From Cephalotus follicularis (Eukaryota; Streptophyta; Magnoliopsida; Oxalidales; Cephalotaceae): a stretch of 64,000 nt of DNA. The stretch covers positions 186,001 to 250,000 of the forward strand of contig BDDD01001639.1 in assembly GCA_001972305.1 (NCBI GenBank). Direction: 5' to 3'. The notes under the pieces are model-generated. The model saw only the letters and a program-made list of their open reading frames with translations, ran no database searches and had not been told where the DNA came from. This document shows, in pieces, positions 41,233 to 52,376 of this stretch (the stretch's first letter is position 1; each line of letters opens with the position of its first letter). Both the position numbers and the translations under genes were made by a program.

Positions 41233-42453
41233 ATGCCTAGAAGTAAGCACACTGAGGTGGGGGAAGGATCAAGAACAAAAAGGAAGAGTCTTGGGTACAA
41301 GAAGAAGAGAGGAACTGTTGAGCAATCATCGCAACAGGAGATTCCGCCAGTACCAAGGTATCTCGAGGCCTATTTTGACCGAAAAATACTTGTAGGAAAG
41401 ACCTTAGATTTTGATTTTTGCAATAGTGAGGATTTCCCCATTGTAGGTTGGCTAAATGCCCAAGGTTTAGAACCTATTTTCTCCATTAATCTACCTTAGT
41501 ATCCTGACTTGATAAAAGAATTTTATGTTAATATCCTACCTAGCTCTAGGGTAGATTTAAACACTACAGTTAAATATACGGAGATAAGATTTAGCTTCAA
41601 AACTCTAGCCACTATCCTAAATATCCCATATGAAGGTGCTAGAGGTTGGAATCAATGCAATTGGATTATTAATGATGATTTTAACAAAGAAGAGTGTGTG
41701 AGAATGCTATTTGGTGAGAATGCAGATTGTATGCAAAGAATGTATACTAGGAATCTTATCTTGCACCATAGGTTCCTACATCGCGCCATTGTCACACATA
41801 TATTGCCTAAGGCCGGTGAATTTGATGAAGTAGCCCATATTGAGGCATACACGATGTATCATCTAATCACGGGTAAAGAGATTAATGTGTACAACCTTAT
41901 AATCCACCATATGCTAGTAATACAAGGTAGAGAAAATGCTAGCCTGGCTTATAGTAATATTATCACCAAAATCTTCATGCATTTTGGAGTTGATTTAAAT
42001 GGAGAGTTACATCACTCACTCTAAAGTACGGATAAGTTAGGAAAGGGAACCCTAGGTAGAATGAGGTTTAAGAAGCATAAAAGGCTTGGGACATGGATCC
42101 CTAGAGAGGAGAATTCGAATAGGGTAATTGAGGATGAAAGTGAAGAAATGGGTGAAGAGGCTCAAGGAGAAACCGCAAACGAGCCACAAGTTGATCCAAC
42201 ACCGAATGTCAACCTGCCGAGAACTCAATTTGAAGAACTCATGGAAGCAATCAAAGGAATAAAGGTTGATGTTCAAACACTCAAGAGAAGGCAAAAGAGG
42301 ATTGCGAGAAGGATTGTCAGGAAAGAGACGGTTGGAGATGAAGGCCTTATCACATCATCCTCAAGTGAAGAAAATGAAGCTGTTCAAGGAGAAGATGAAG
42401 GAGCCACTGATGATCTCGATGGATACAACGAAGACGATAACATGGATGTTTGA
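41233..42453 (+). pseudogene. SIRE extra ORF (env-position / putative plant transposon protein)
   Basis: It begins MPRSKHTEVGEGSRTKRKSL and continues PRYLEAYFDRKILVGKTLDF and GWLNAQGLEPIFSINLP, then a TAG near 41497. It resumes IKEFYVNILPSSRVDL and SFKTLATILNIPYEGA, HRFLHRAIVTHILP, up to a stop at 42022. A last piece (42061-42453) is Glu-rich with a basic patch (KRRQKRIARRIV). The FYVNI/ILNIPYEG blocks match the 'putative plant transposon protein' domain found in many plant retroelements. Position after pol fits the third ORF of SIRE elements. No membrane segment is evident. Confidence 0.75.
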
Positions 42454-43134
42454 ACTTTCATATCTCCATTTTGCATTTTGCATTTTCTGATGATTGACAG
42501 CTTGTATTTCAGTTTGGCATTTGTCTTTGAACAATGTTTTGACATGTTGAAATTTCAGTTGAGCATTGTGTTAAGTTTGATGTTTAATGTTTGAAAAACA
42601 ATATGGAACATGTAATGTTTTATTTGAATTTAATATGATGAAAACAATTGGTATTTTGGTTGATGTTTAAATATTGTGAGTTGAATGATTTGGATGAATG
42701 TTATGTTTTGAATAAATGAATGTTGTTGAATGCTTTGTATTTCAATATGAATTTGATGTCATAATGTTATGAAAAGATGTATTTATTTGAATTACGATGC
42801 TTGTCGAAATAATAACAAAAAGGGGGAGAAATGAATTGATTTAATATTATGTCTAAACCTTTTTGAGATGATAACAAAAAGGGGGAGAAAATATAGGAAG
42901 AATGACAAGTTAGAAAATAGTGGGGAGATGAAAATTGATAGGGAGAAAATAAAAGGGAGAATGACAAAGCTAAAACAATACCCCTTGTCACACTAAGGGG
43001 AAGTTAATGAATTAAGGGCGAGTTATGAGTTATGTGTATGTGTTTTACTTATGCATTCTTGTTTTATTATCTTAACTTGTATAATTTATGTTTAAAAATG
43101 TAGCAAATTCTGTCATCATAAAAAATGGGGAGAT
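42454..43134 (+). other. SIRE 3' untranslated region and purine tracts
   Basis: AT-rich, with AAAAAGGGGGAGAAATGA at about 42819 repeated as AAAAAGGGGGAGAAAAT near 42879. These are extra polypurine tracts typical of SIRE-type 3' regions. The terminal purine tract AATGGGGAGAT is at about 43124-43134. Nothing is coded. Confidence 0.7.
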
Positions 43135-43254
43135 TGTTAACATTTATGTCTCAATCCGAGTTTTGATGATAACATATTTGTATTTAACAAAGTTTCTTTT
43201 TGTGCAATAAAAAGTTGCAAAGTCAAAACAGGAAAATGCAGATACAGGTCTAAG

Positions 43255-43733
43255 AGTCAACGGTTATAGTGAAACCGTCAGCGCTTTGTGAGACCTTCGA
43301 CGCCCAAGTCCAAAGCACCAGCAGTTGAGCAAAGGAGAAATTGCTCAAACCGTCGACGCTCTGAGGAAAGTGTCTGCGCTTTGAGATAAGGCGCCAACGC
43401 TTAATGGCCTTATATCAGCGGTTAAAAACAGAAGTTTTTAGAGCCAATCAATTCGACCAAAGCGGTGACGCTTAGAAGAAAGCGTCAGCGCTTTGGACCA
43501 AGGCATTAGCGGTCAAGCACTAGACATCACTGGTTAAAAACAGAAACTTTTGGGCCAATTAAAATTGTTCAAAGCGGCGACGCTTAACACAGACCGTCAG
43601 CGCTTTGAGGGAAACCGTCGACTCCAAATTCAAGACCGTCAGCGCTTGGAACAGAACTTTCAAATTCAAATTTCCAACGGACACTTAAGCGGCGACGCTT
43701 TAAAGAACAGCGTCGATGCTTTGCGCGCGACGA
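43255..43733. repeat. GTCGACGC motif cluster in SIRE 3' LTR
   Basis: It corresponds to 33412-33898. Several units are closer to consensus here, for example AAACCGTCGACGCTC, AAAGCGGCGACGCTTA and AGCGGCGACGCTTTA. Confidence 0.8.
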
Positions 43734-44254
43734 ACAAGTTACTGACAACATTTTTAATGTACCATTTGTTGATGGAACAAGTCTCAAGACAGAAATACAA
43801 CTTCCAAGACTGAAGTTACAACTCTCTAGGATGAAGGAACAACTTTCAAGACAAAAGTAGCTATTCCCAAGGTCCAAACATCAAGTCTATTAAAAATCAC
43901 ATCAGCTACAAACAAAGAAGAAGAAGAAATTGAAAAGAAAAGCAAGATCATTCAAACAAGAGATTATCAAGAGCAAAATCCACTTGCATATCAACAAAAA
44001 AGCAAGAACAAGTTTTCTTCATCTATTATTGAGCAATCAAATTCCTTGTAATCAAAATAGCACTATCAAACCTTTGAGAGGTTACACAAAACACATATCA
44101 TTTTTTTTGTAATCCACACTTAGGGGAGTGAACCGTAAAGTGAAGAAAAGGGAGTGAACCTTTGTTATTGAGGTCAATCACAGAAGATTGTAAGGTGCAC
44201 CGAATAGCCCCCGTAAAGATATTTGAAGATTGTATTCGGGTGGAATGCTAGTGG

Positions 44255-47227
44255 TGTAAGAGCCCTAAATATTATAAAATATTATTATTGGGCCTTGTAA
44301 TTATTTTCCCACTTTCTGGGCTGGACCCGAATTTATTATGTATTTATTTGGGCCTTGATGGGGTATATATATTATTATGGACCCAAGCTTAAGAACTAGT
44401 TTATTTTGGGCCAAGATAATATGGTGCATAGTATTGGACTTAAGAATTTTAAAAGGAAAGGATTATTGAAGTGGGTAGCCCAAGCCAACCCAAGCCCAAG
44501 ATGGCAGCCTGCATTTCATGAATTGTCATGAAGATTCCAGAGTCATCCGTTGGTGAGTATAAAAGGACAAGGGTGGTCATGGATTGTGCTTTTGGCATTT
44601 TTCACACAGACACTAGTGCTGGAAGAATCGAGAGAGTGAAGAAAGAGTAAGAGTGGGGACCTGCTGTTGGGAAAAGGAGGAAGAAGACAAGGGAGAAGGG
44701 TCCCTGCCTACACATATATATATATACATATCTTTGTTGAAAGTGTGCGCCTTCTCCTGTGAAGTAAGGAAGTAGAGCAAGTGTGAAGGAAAGAGATCAC
44801 TTGAAGTGTGGTGAACCTTGGCAAGGAAGGAAGTCCAGGAATTGAGGAAGACGATCTCCGTTTCCAACCATCTCCAAGTAGGTTGCTCTATACCGAGTGC
44901 CTACCAGCATATTTATATATTTAATTATTTTTATGTGTTTACTGCTTGTTGTTGATTGTCTGTTCTCTGCTTGCTATTTTGGTTGCTGCTATTGAGTCAT
45001 GGGTTGTTGTTAAATTGTTATATATGCTTATATTATAATTTGTAATGAGAAAATGAAGAGGTAGAATACAAGGCTTTCTCCTCTGACAATTTGCACTATG
45101 CTCTCCTATGCATGCAACAATGAGCCTTGCACGTGGTTACTTTCCTCTACCATTTCGTGCACCACTGTCACATAACTTGTGTACGTGTGAGGGACACCAC
45201 ATGCAGAGGAGTGGTGGATGTTGAGCTTTACTGGTCATGCTCCTTACCACCACCCGAAGCTCATTACCCACGTCAGAGATAATGAGCTGCTGCCATTGTG
45301 CAATGACCCAGTGGCAACATCTGAGGAACCAACCACAAGCGTCCGAGGTGCCATAATTATGCACCCGAGATGCTACAATGCTGGGCACTATTGGGCGTGT
45401 TGTCGTGGTGCGCCGAGAAGGCATGCAGTGTTGTGCGTTATGCTCCATGACTAAGGATAGAGCAGTGGACGCATCAACCAAGTGCAGAGGACACCACTCC
45501 TATGCATAAATCCTATCCTCTGCAAAGTCTGTGGATCAACGCCTGTAGAGCCAAAACGCCGAGGTGCCAAGTGCAGAGGACACTTTGCTCCATGCACGCA
45601 CACTGTTCTGTGAATGTTTGAGGACGCAAGTGCAGAGGACGCCATTGTCCTCTGCATGCGTCCCATCCCCCGCAAGTTCATGGGCTCATGCCCGTGGAAC
45701 CAAAGTGTCGAGGTGACCTGCCGAGGTGCCACCGATCGAGCGTATGGGCAGAGGACTCAAGACATTGAGGACACCATGCGCAGAGGACGTCCTTGTCCTC
45801 TGCCATGCGCATCGCTCTCTGCCACAACATGGGAGATGCGCCAGCGCCATTCCGAGGACGCTGCCAAGGAAGCATTAATCCCAGGCGTCCGAGGAAGCAA
45901 GCCTATGCGTCCCACGCATGGAACAGCGCCCGAGCCTCCCCCGAAGGCACCTTGCACTCTCCTCTGCTCTGTCCGAGAACGCACCATTGCAGGGCGCTAT
46001 GGTCGACCTGCACCCACGAAGTTGGTCCACTGTAATATCGCCAAACTTCCGAGGACAAAGTGCCGAGGTCATCCTCGTCCACTGTCGCATGCCTTGGAGC
46101 GCTGCGTTAAGCGCCATGGCCCCAGGATGAGGGAAGACGAAGGTAAACTGGCGCCAAGGTTTAAATGATATAGTGTGCATGCAACTACGAATGAGAATAG
46201 AATGAGGCATAAGCGCCACACGGTGCGTTTAGCGCCTAAAGCCCCTGCATGCGTTTTGTTTGAAGTCAGTGGCGTTTTGCTTGCAGGAGATGGAAGTTAA
46301 AAACATGCTTTATAAAGGTTAAGAGAATAGATAAAATTAGTAAAGAATGATTTTAAAATGTTAAAGGAATGAATGGAATTAGCAAATGAAATCCAAGGAT
46401 AATACCAGGCTGGTGAGCCCAACAGGGGAGAATTCCGCCGAGCAGGTGAACCTATGGGGTGAACTCCGCGAGGCAGGTGATCCTCGGGCGAACCGCCAAC
46501 GGTGAACCTAAGGGTGAATTCCGCCAAGGCTGGTGATCCGAGGGGTGAACCGCGAGCAGGTGAACAAAGGGTGAACCGCTCAGCAGGTGAACCGGAGGAG
46601 AATTCCACGGGCTGGTGATCCCAAAGGTGAACCATGTATATTGACCATGACCATAGGATGACCGGACTAGACTCCTCCATGATATGATCGTTATATATGA
46701 TTCGAGTAGAGTAGTCCGAGGATAATTAATGATGATGATGATTATGCTATTGATGACAATGATTATGCTATGGACTATGATTTGTATGCATGCACGTTTA
46801 TATTATTTTCTCCTCTGCTTGTGTTTGTTTGTTTCTCTGGTATGTGCCCGTGTATGGGGTGACCTACACAACCCTCAGGGTTGCTGACCCATTCTTTTGA
46901 ATGGGCCAGGTACAGGAACAGGTATTGGAGGCACATCGCAGCAGCGGCAAGGATAAAGAGTACAGTAAGTTCTCCTCCTCGACCGTACGCTTCCATGGAT
47001 GCAATTGCAGAAATAAATTATGTATTTCCTTTATTTTATTTTATTTTATTCTGGTTCATGATGATGTAATTTATATATTTCGAACTGGGTCTGTAATCCA
47101 CACATTAAATAAAGGATATTGAATTACTTATTTTATTAAGTTTTAAATTTTATGCTAATTTTTATGATGATTGTACGGATTGCCACGTGTCGAATCGTGG
47201 GGCCCATCCCACGATTCGGGCGTGACA
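44255..47227. mobile_element. Solo LTR 4, 2,973 bp, TSD AGTGG
   Basis: It starts TGTAAGAGCCC, ends GGGCGTGACA, and is flanked by perfect AGTGG (44250-44254 and 47228-47232). The uninterrupted site is seen in the 5' SIRE LTR (CTAGTGGAATCTC). Ends and length suggest a Gypsy chromovirus LTR (inference). It contains GC-rich degenerate repeats (45060-46150) with CAGAGGACGCC and CCGAGGTG motifs, and a GGTGAA minisatellite (46400-46635). Open frames in it, including 45614-46168, are side products of the GC-rich repeats. Confidence 0.92.
46400..46635. repeat. GGTGAACC/GGTGAATTCCGCC minisatellite
   Basis: About ten imperfect units of 20-35 bp are built from CAGGTGAACC, GGGTGAATTCCGCC and GGCTGGTGATCC. 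They lie in solo LTR 4. Confidence 0.8.
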
Positions 47228-47449
47228 AGTGGAATCTCAAGGAGGGCCTTGGGAAAGTGGACGTAGGCACGATCTTTGCCGAACCACTATAAAATCTGTT
47301 TGCATCTCTCTAACCTTTTCTCCGTAATTACTTTATTTATTTATTTTTGATTGCTTATTTATTTTGTGTTCATTGCTTAATTTGTTTAATCCGAAAAAGT
47401 TAATTAATTAATTAAAAACTACAATTCATGCCCCATTGTAGTTTATTCA

Positions 47450-47574
47450 TAGCCTTGCTATTAAATGAAATATGCATATAGAATATAAAAAGAAATTCAT
47501 AATTGTATTAAATCAAGAGTGTTTATATATAAATGAGCCATATCGTGGCATACACGGACACCCCTAACCTAACA
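47450..47574 (-). repeat. LTR fragment of the solo LTR 5 family
   Basis: On the minus strand, TGTTAGGTTAGGGGTGTCCG to GCAAGGCTA matches the first 125 bp or so of solo LTR 5 (57662 onward) with few differences. It interrupts Tat element 1 pol on the right and is cut by the SIRE 3' LTR on the left. No target duplication is visible. Confidence 0.85.
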
Positions 47575-49430
47575 CATCCACCTCCGAGATGGTGAGCCTG
47601 TCTAGATAGTCTACAAGTACTGTTTGATTTCTTTCTAATTCCCCCGTTGTAGCTAGTTTTGACAACTGGTCTGCTTTGGCATTCTCTTTTCAGAACAGAG
47701 ATTTGGAATGCGGACTTCAAACTTTGAACATGGGCTAAGTATTTAGCCATGGACTCTTCTCTTGCTTCATACTCTCCACTTACCATACCAACTACTAGCT
47801 AAGAATCACTAGATGCTTCTAGTTTTTGAACATCTAAGTGCTTGCTATTGTCAATTCGACAATCAAAGCTTCTCATTCTGCCTCATTGTTTGTTGCTTTG
47901 AACCCAAATCTCATAGCATACTCCAAGGTCCACCCATCTGGGCTAGTCAGTACCAATCATGCTCCACTTCTTAATACACAAGATGACCTATCAATTGATA
48001 ACTTCTATAACCCCTTCTCGTTTTCAGAGGAGTCCTCTTCCATACACTCCGTAGGTGTATTATCTCCCACAAAATCAGTCAAGACCTGTGACTTTATTGC
48101 TGGTCTGGCTTCGTACCTCACGTCATATTTGCCCAATTTGACAGACCAAATGACCAACCTGCCTGACATGTATTGCTTTGCTAGCATTGTCTAAGTGGCT
48201 TATCGGTTAAAACTTTGATAGTATGGGCTTGAAAATACGGTCTGAGCTTTCTCGCTTCAATGATCAGAGCATAGGTATACTTCTCTACCTCTAGATATCT
48301 CCCCTCAGCATCATTCAAGACCTTGCTCACATAATACACTGGCCTTTGAACTTTTTCTTCTTCTCTGATCAACACTGCACTCAGTGCGCCTTGTGTCACC
48401 TCTAAGTACAAATACAAGTATTCCCCATCTCTTGGTTTTGATATCAGATGAGGGTAAGTCAAGTATTCCTTCAATTTCTCGAAAGCTACTTGACATTGTT
48501 CTGATCAAAGAAACCCCTCGGGGTCCCTTAAGATTTTAAAGAGGGGGAGACACTTCTCTGCTTACTTGGAGACGAATCTGCTCAGTGCTACAATTTTGCC
48601 ATTCATTCTCTGCACATCCCTAATAGATTGAGGAGGTTTCATGCTTTGTATTACTGAGATCTTCTCTGGGTTGGCCTCTATTCCCTAGTTGAAGACCATG
48701 AACCCAAGAAATTTACCAGAAGTGACCCCAAAACTGCACTTGGAAGGGTTGAGGCACATCTTCTATCTTCTCAATACCTCAAAGGTCTCTTCCAAGTCTT
48801 TGATATGAGGATTCATCGTTGGTGTCTTGATGAGCGTATCGTCAATATAAACTTCCATATTCCTCCCGATTTAAGGTTCAAAAATTTTGTTAACCAACCG
48901 TTGGTAGGTCGCTCCAGCATTCTTTAATCCGAAGGGCATAACTTTGTAACAATACATACCCTTATCAGTGATGAAGGCTGTCTTATTCTCATTTGGTCTG
49001 TGCATAGGGATTTGATTGTAGCCAGAGTAATTATCCAATAAGCTCAACATTCTGTAACCGGAGGTTGCATCCACTAATTGATCAATCTTTAGGAGGGGGA
49101 ATTGGTTTTTTGGAAAAACTTTGTTGAGGTCTGTGAAGTCTATACACATTATCCACTTGCCATTGACCTTCTTGACTAGGACCGGGTTCGCCAGCCAGTC
49201 AGACTATTACACTTCCCCTATAAACCCCGCTTGCAACAGCTTATTCACTTCATCTGCTATCACCCGTTGCCTCTCGAGGGAGAAGTTTCTCTTATTTTGC
49301 CTAGTTGGAAGCCGCATTGGATCCACACTTAGTTTGTGGACCATTACCTCTGGGCTGATCTCAGGGACCTCCTCTGTCAACCAGGCAAATACATCTCTAT
49401 TGCTTTTTAGGAACATTATTAGTTTCTCTT
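47575..49430 (-). pseudogene. Tat element 1 RT, RNase H and second RNase H
   Basis: RT starts near 49416 (PTRQNKRNFSLERQRVIADE) and continues MCIDFTDLNKVFPKNQFPLL and MPFGLKNAGATYQRLVNKIF. The catalytic YIDD lies near 48860. RNase H includes LYLYLEVTQGALSAVLIREE and YVSKVLNDAEGRYLEVEKYT (48474-48181). The second RNase H includes CMEEDSSE, FGFKATNNEAE and VSGEYEAREESMAKYLAHV (47786), the duplicated RNase H of Tat elements. Stops are frequent. It ends at ISEVDV, where the LTR fragment begins; integrase is missing. Confidence 0.85.
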
Positions 49431-49433
49431 TCT

Positions 49434-51856
49434 CTACCTCTCCAAGTTGGGAGCCAACCTGTATACCTTTTCTGCATTGCCTTCCTCCAAAGGCACCTGC
49501 ACAACATCCTCCATGGGCTGTGGACGTTCAGGTTCCACTTCTCTTCTGAGCTTCACGTTAGCTATGGGAAGGGCTTTTCCCTTCCTCTTGTCCTTTATGG
49601 CAGTCTGGTAGCACTGCCTAGCAAACTGCTGGTCTCCTCTGACTTCTCCCGCACCAAACCTGGTCAGAAATTTTACCAATAAGTGCCTTGTTGACACTAT
49701 TGCCTCCATCAAGTTTAATCCTGGACGCCCAATTATTGCATTGTACGGGCTTGGTGTATCTACCACTATGAATGTCATATATACTATGCATGGGGCCGTG
49801 CATGCAACGACCGACAAATCGATAGATCCCAGATGATGGACCATCTCTCCCGAAAAGCCTACTAGAGGAGACTTCATTGGCCTTAGCTGGTCGGCTGGAA
49901 TCCTCAACTGATCAAAAGCATGTTTATAGAGGATATCCGCCAAGCTCCCACTGTCAATGAGGATTCTCTTCATAGTGAATAATTCCACTTGAAGAGTCAC
50001 TATCACTGGATCATCCTGAGGGAGACATACTCCCTCATAGTCTGCCTCTGAGAAGGATATTACGTCATCTTCTCCACCAGTCTTCAACCTTTTGCTCTGC
50101 GTGTATTGTTGCACAGCAAATGTTTGTCTAGCATAGGCTTTTCTAGCCCTGCTATGATCGGCACTAGAAGCGACCCCTCCAGAGATGGTGTGGTTCACAC
50201 CTTTAGGTTGCTGCTCCTCTTCTAGCTGCAGAGCTTCTTCTCTGTGCTCCCTTCTTCCTTGGTGAGCATCTTTGTCAACATATTTTCTTAGATGACCTTT
50301 GTGGATCAAGTCCTCTATTTGGTTCTTCAAGTGCTTGCACTCTTCCGTATCATACCCATGATCATGGTGGTATCGACAGTATTTGTTTGAGTCCCTCTTC
50401 TCCACCGAGGATCTCAATGGGGTTGGACACTAGATAGTGACCTTGTCCTTCTCCACCACCAGTATCTTGGTCCGCGTCTCCAAGAGATGGGCAAAGTTGT
50501 TGTAACTAGGGATTGGTGTTCCCCTTTTTGGTGACTCTTTTCTCTTGGAGAGTTTGTGCCTAAGGTCATCTTTGGTCAGCTCTGACCTCTCCACCTGTTG
50601 ATCCGACCAGGAAGTCTTCTGCTTCCTAGCCGCCATAGCCTCCTTTGCATTGACATACTTCTCTACTCTTCTTAAGAGGTCCGCCACGTCCAGAGCAGGC
50701 TTCTTCATAAGGGAAAAAGTAAAGGGTGAGTTATCTTTTAACCCACTGTTCAGAGCTACCAGAGCAAAAGAGGGCTCCAAGTCCTTCACCATCAGAGACT
50801 CCTATTGAATCTGGTGAGGTAGTCTCTCATGGACTCATTCTTCCCCTACACCACATTGATCAGATGGTTCAAGTTCTTCCTCTGGGTGGTGCTGTTAAGG
50901 AATTTGGTGACAAACATCTCCGTGAACTGCTCAAAGTTCGCCACTGAATTTGGGGGGAGCATGGAATACCACTTATGGGCTGCACCTGTCAGAGTTACCG
51001 GGAGTCCTCGGTAAAGCCCAACATCTGAAGCTTGGTGGACCAGCATGATCTGGTTATAATAGTGCACATGCTGGATTGGGTCCTTGGACCTGTCGTACTC
51101 CTTGAGATTCAGAAATCGGAATCCTCTTCGGATACGCTCCCTCATTATCTTGGATGTAAAGGGCGTACAGTTGATATTTTGTACCTCTGACAGGTAGCCT
51201 TTCGAGTGCTCGGATCCTCTAAGCCTCTTTTCCATCTCTGAAAACCTTCTGTTCACGGTCTGCTCAATGTCCTCTATGTTCCTACTCTTGCTAGAAACCT
51301 GTGACGCCTTGCTAGTGTGACCGAGTAGTCCGACCTACTCCTTGGTCTGGTCTCAGTCCTTCCTGAAGCATAGGATCTTGCTCGGGTCTCCTCCTCCTCC
51401 ACTAAGTAATCCTTTTCCATCGGATCTTGCTTTGGAAGGTCTTGTTAGGGATTATAACTATAATCCCTCGCACTCGAAGAGTCCGCCCTCAGAGATGTAT
51501 CAATTTTCGACCGCCTTGGAGGACGCATGGCCTTTTTCGGCGGGTTTTGGCTTGCCCTTTGGGGCTGTTGTACTTCTATGGCTGGTCTGCTCGGTCCAAC
51601 CTAATCTTGGAGGGCTGGTCGGTTTGGACCAGCCTGATTTTGGCTGACCAAGTTATTCTCCAGCAATGTTGTAAGCCTCCTCATCTCTTAGAAAAGCTGG
51701 TTGAATTGCTCCCCGGTGATGGGAACTTGCTCAGGAGCTTGTCCGGCAGCAGGAGCTTGACTGTCAGCGGTTGCTTGGCTACCTACAGCCGTGGAGTTGG
51801 TGATTCTTCTCGAAGGCATGGTTCAGTAACTTTTTGTTGCGCTTCCCACATACAGT
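49434..51856 (-). pseudogene. Tat element 1 gag and protease
   Basis: The gag core (51256 downward) has NRRFSEMEKRLRGSEHSKGY and LTGAAHKWYSMLPPNSVANF with FVTKFLNST. After a stop near 50846 it continues LEPSFALVALNSGLKDNSPF, then the knuckle-like CRYHHDHGYDTEECKHLK (50360). The protease core ILIDSGSLADILYKHAFDQ lies near 49960-49900. The final long frame 50417-49434 is intact. The N-terminal gag (51260-51856) is eroded. The primer site complement lies at 51842-51861. Confidence 0.82.
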
Positions 51857-52376
51857 GCCAACTGTTGATGTCGAAATCAACAACACAACGATCCCCTACG
51901 CGTAGAGGTTTGATTTGTAGAGGAAAACTCGTTGACCGCTCCGAGGATGATGTAGGCTTGATGTTTTGTGATCCTTCCTGCACACAAGAAGAAAACTAAA
52001 CGAAGGTCCAGGAGGTTTTACTCCTGGGGACTCTCCGATGCTTAAGTCATATAGTGGCAGAGAAGATACGATAAGGTTCTTTTTAGTCTCAAATTGACTG
52101 AGCTGTGTACAGAGTTTCGTTATGGTATTTATAGGACTACTTGGTTGTAACTGCCTTCCCACAATCTGCTTGCATTACGGAGATGATTATTGTACTCCTA
52201 GAAAACGGCCGAGTATCTCGTACATTTCTCTATTTGGCGCTGATGTGTTATGTTGTGCGTTACCATTTTGGATAGTAAACGGCCCGACTACATGTCTGCA
52301 GCTCCAAAGGACACATGGCTATAATTACAAAGGACACATGACAGTGTCTTATTTGAGTATAAATTTTCCCATATCA
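51842..52376 (-). repeat. 5' LTR and primer site of Tat element 1
   Basis: The LTR is 51863-52376, reading TGATATGGG to CATCAACA on the minus strand. The primer site (minus strand) GTTGGCACTGTATGTGGGAA abuts it and resembles the TGGCGCCGTCTGTGGGAA site of Tat elements. Confidence 0.85.

Larger units (their letters stand above)
33289..47449 (+). mobile_element. SIRE/Maximus-type Copia element with nested solo LTRs
   Basis: LTRs lie at 33289-34640 (1,352 bp) and 43135-47449; the latter is about 1,337 bp once the inserted solo LTR is removed. The primer site TGGTATCAGAGC is at 34643-34654, and the purine tract AATGGGGAGAT precedes 43135. The order gag - protease - integrase - RT - RNase H - extra ORF (41233-42453) is that of the SIRE/Maximus lineage. 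Coding parts hold many stops. Flanks GCCGC (left) and TAGCC (right) do not match, and the two sides lie in different sequences, so the copy is rearranged or chimeric. Solo LTRs lie at 39128-40200 and 44255-47227. Confidence 0.9.
43135..47449 (+). repeat. 3' LTR of SIRE-type element, split by solo LTR 4
   Basis: 43135-44254 and 47233-47449 together match the 5' LTR (33289-34640) with scattered differences. The motif cluster is repeated at 43255-43733. The segment 44255-47232 is the inserted solo LTR plus one target copy. Confidence 0.9.
29995..52376 (-). mobile_element. Tat-type Gypsy element 1 (minus strand), heavily nested and incomplete
   Basis: The 5' LTR is at 51863-52376 and the decayed 3' LTR at 29995-30400. 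The outer flanks TTAAT (29990-29994) and TCAAT (52377-52381) differ by one base and may be the target duplication. From right to left come gag (51256-50430), protease (49930 region), RT, RNase H and the second, archaeal-type RNase H. The second RNase H is characteristic of Tat elements. Pol is cut at 47574 by an LTR fragment. The integrase and most of the antisense accessory gene are absent. Inside are solo LTR 2 (30524-32758) and a SIRE element (33289-47449). The two outer parts may derive from one element, but joining them is inference. Confidence 0.7.

Noticed and set aside
41233-42453. Envelope glycoprotein in the SIRE third ORF
   Set aside because: No signal peptide or membrane helix is evident; the sequence fits the putative plant transposon protein domain.
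45614-46219. Long open frames (up to 184 codons) in a GC-rich region
   Set aside because: Several overlapping frames are open on both strands in a GC-rich repeat block of a solo LTR; none resembles a known protein.
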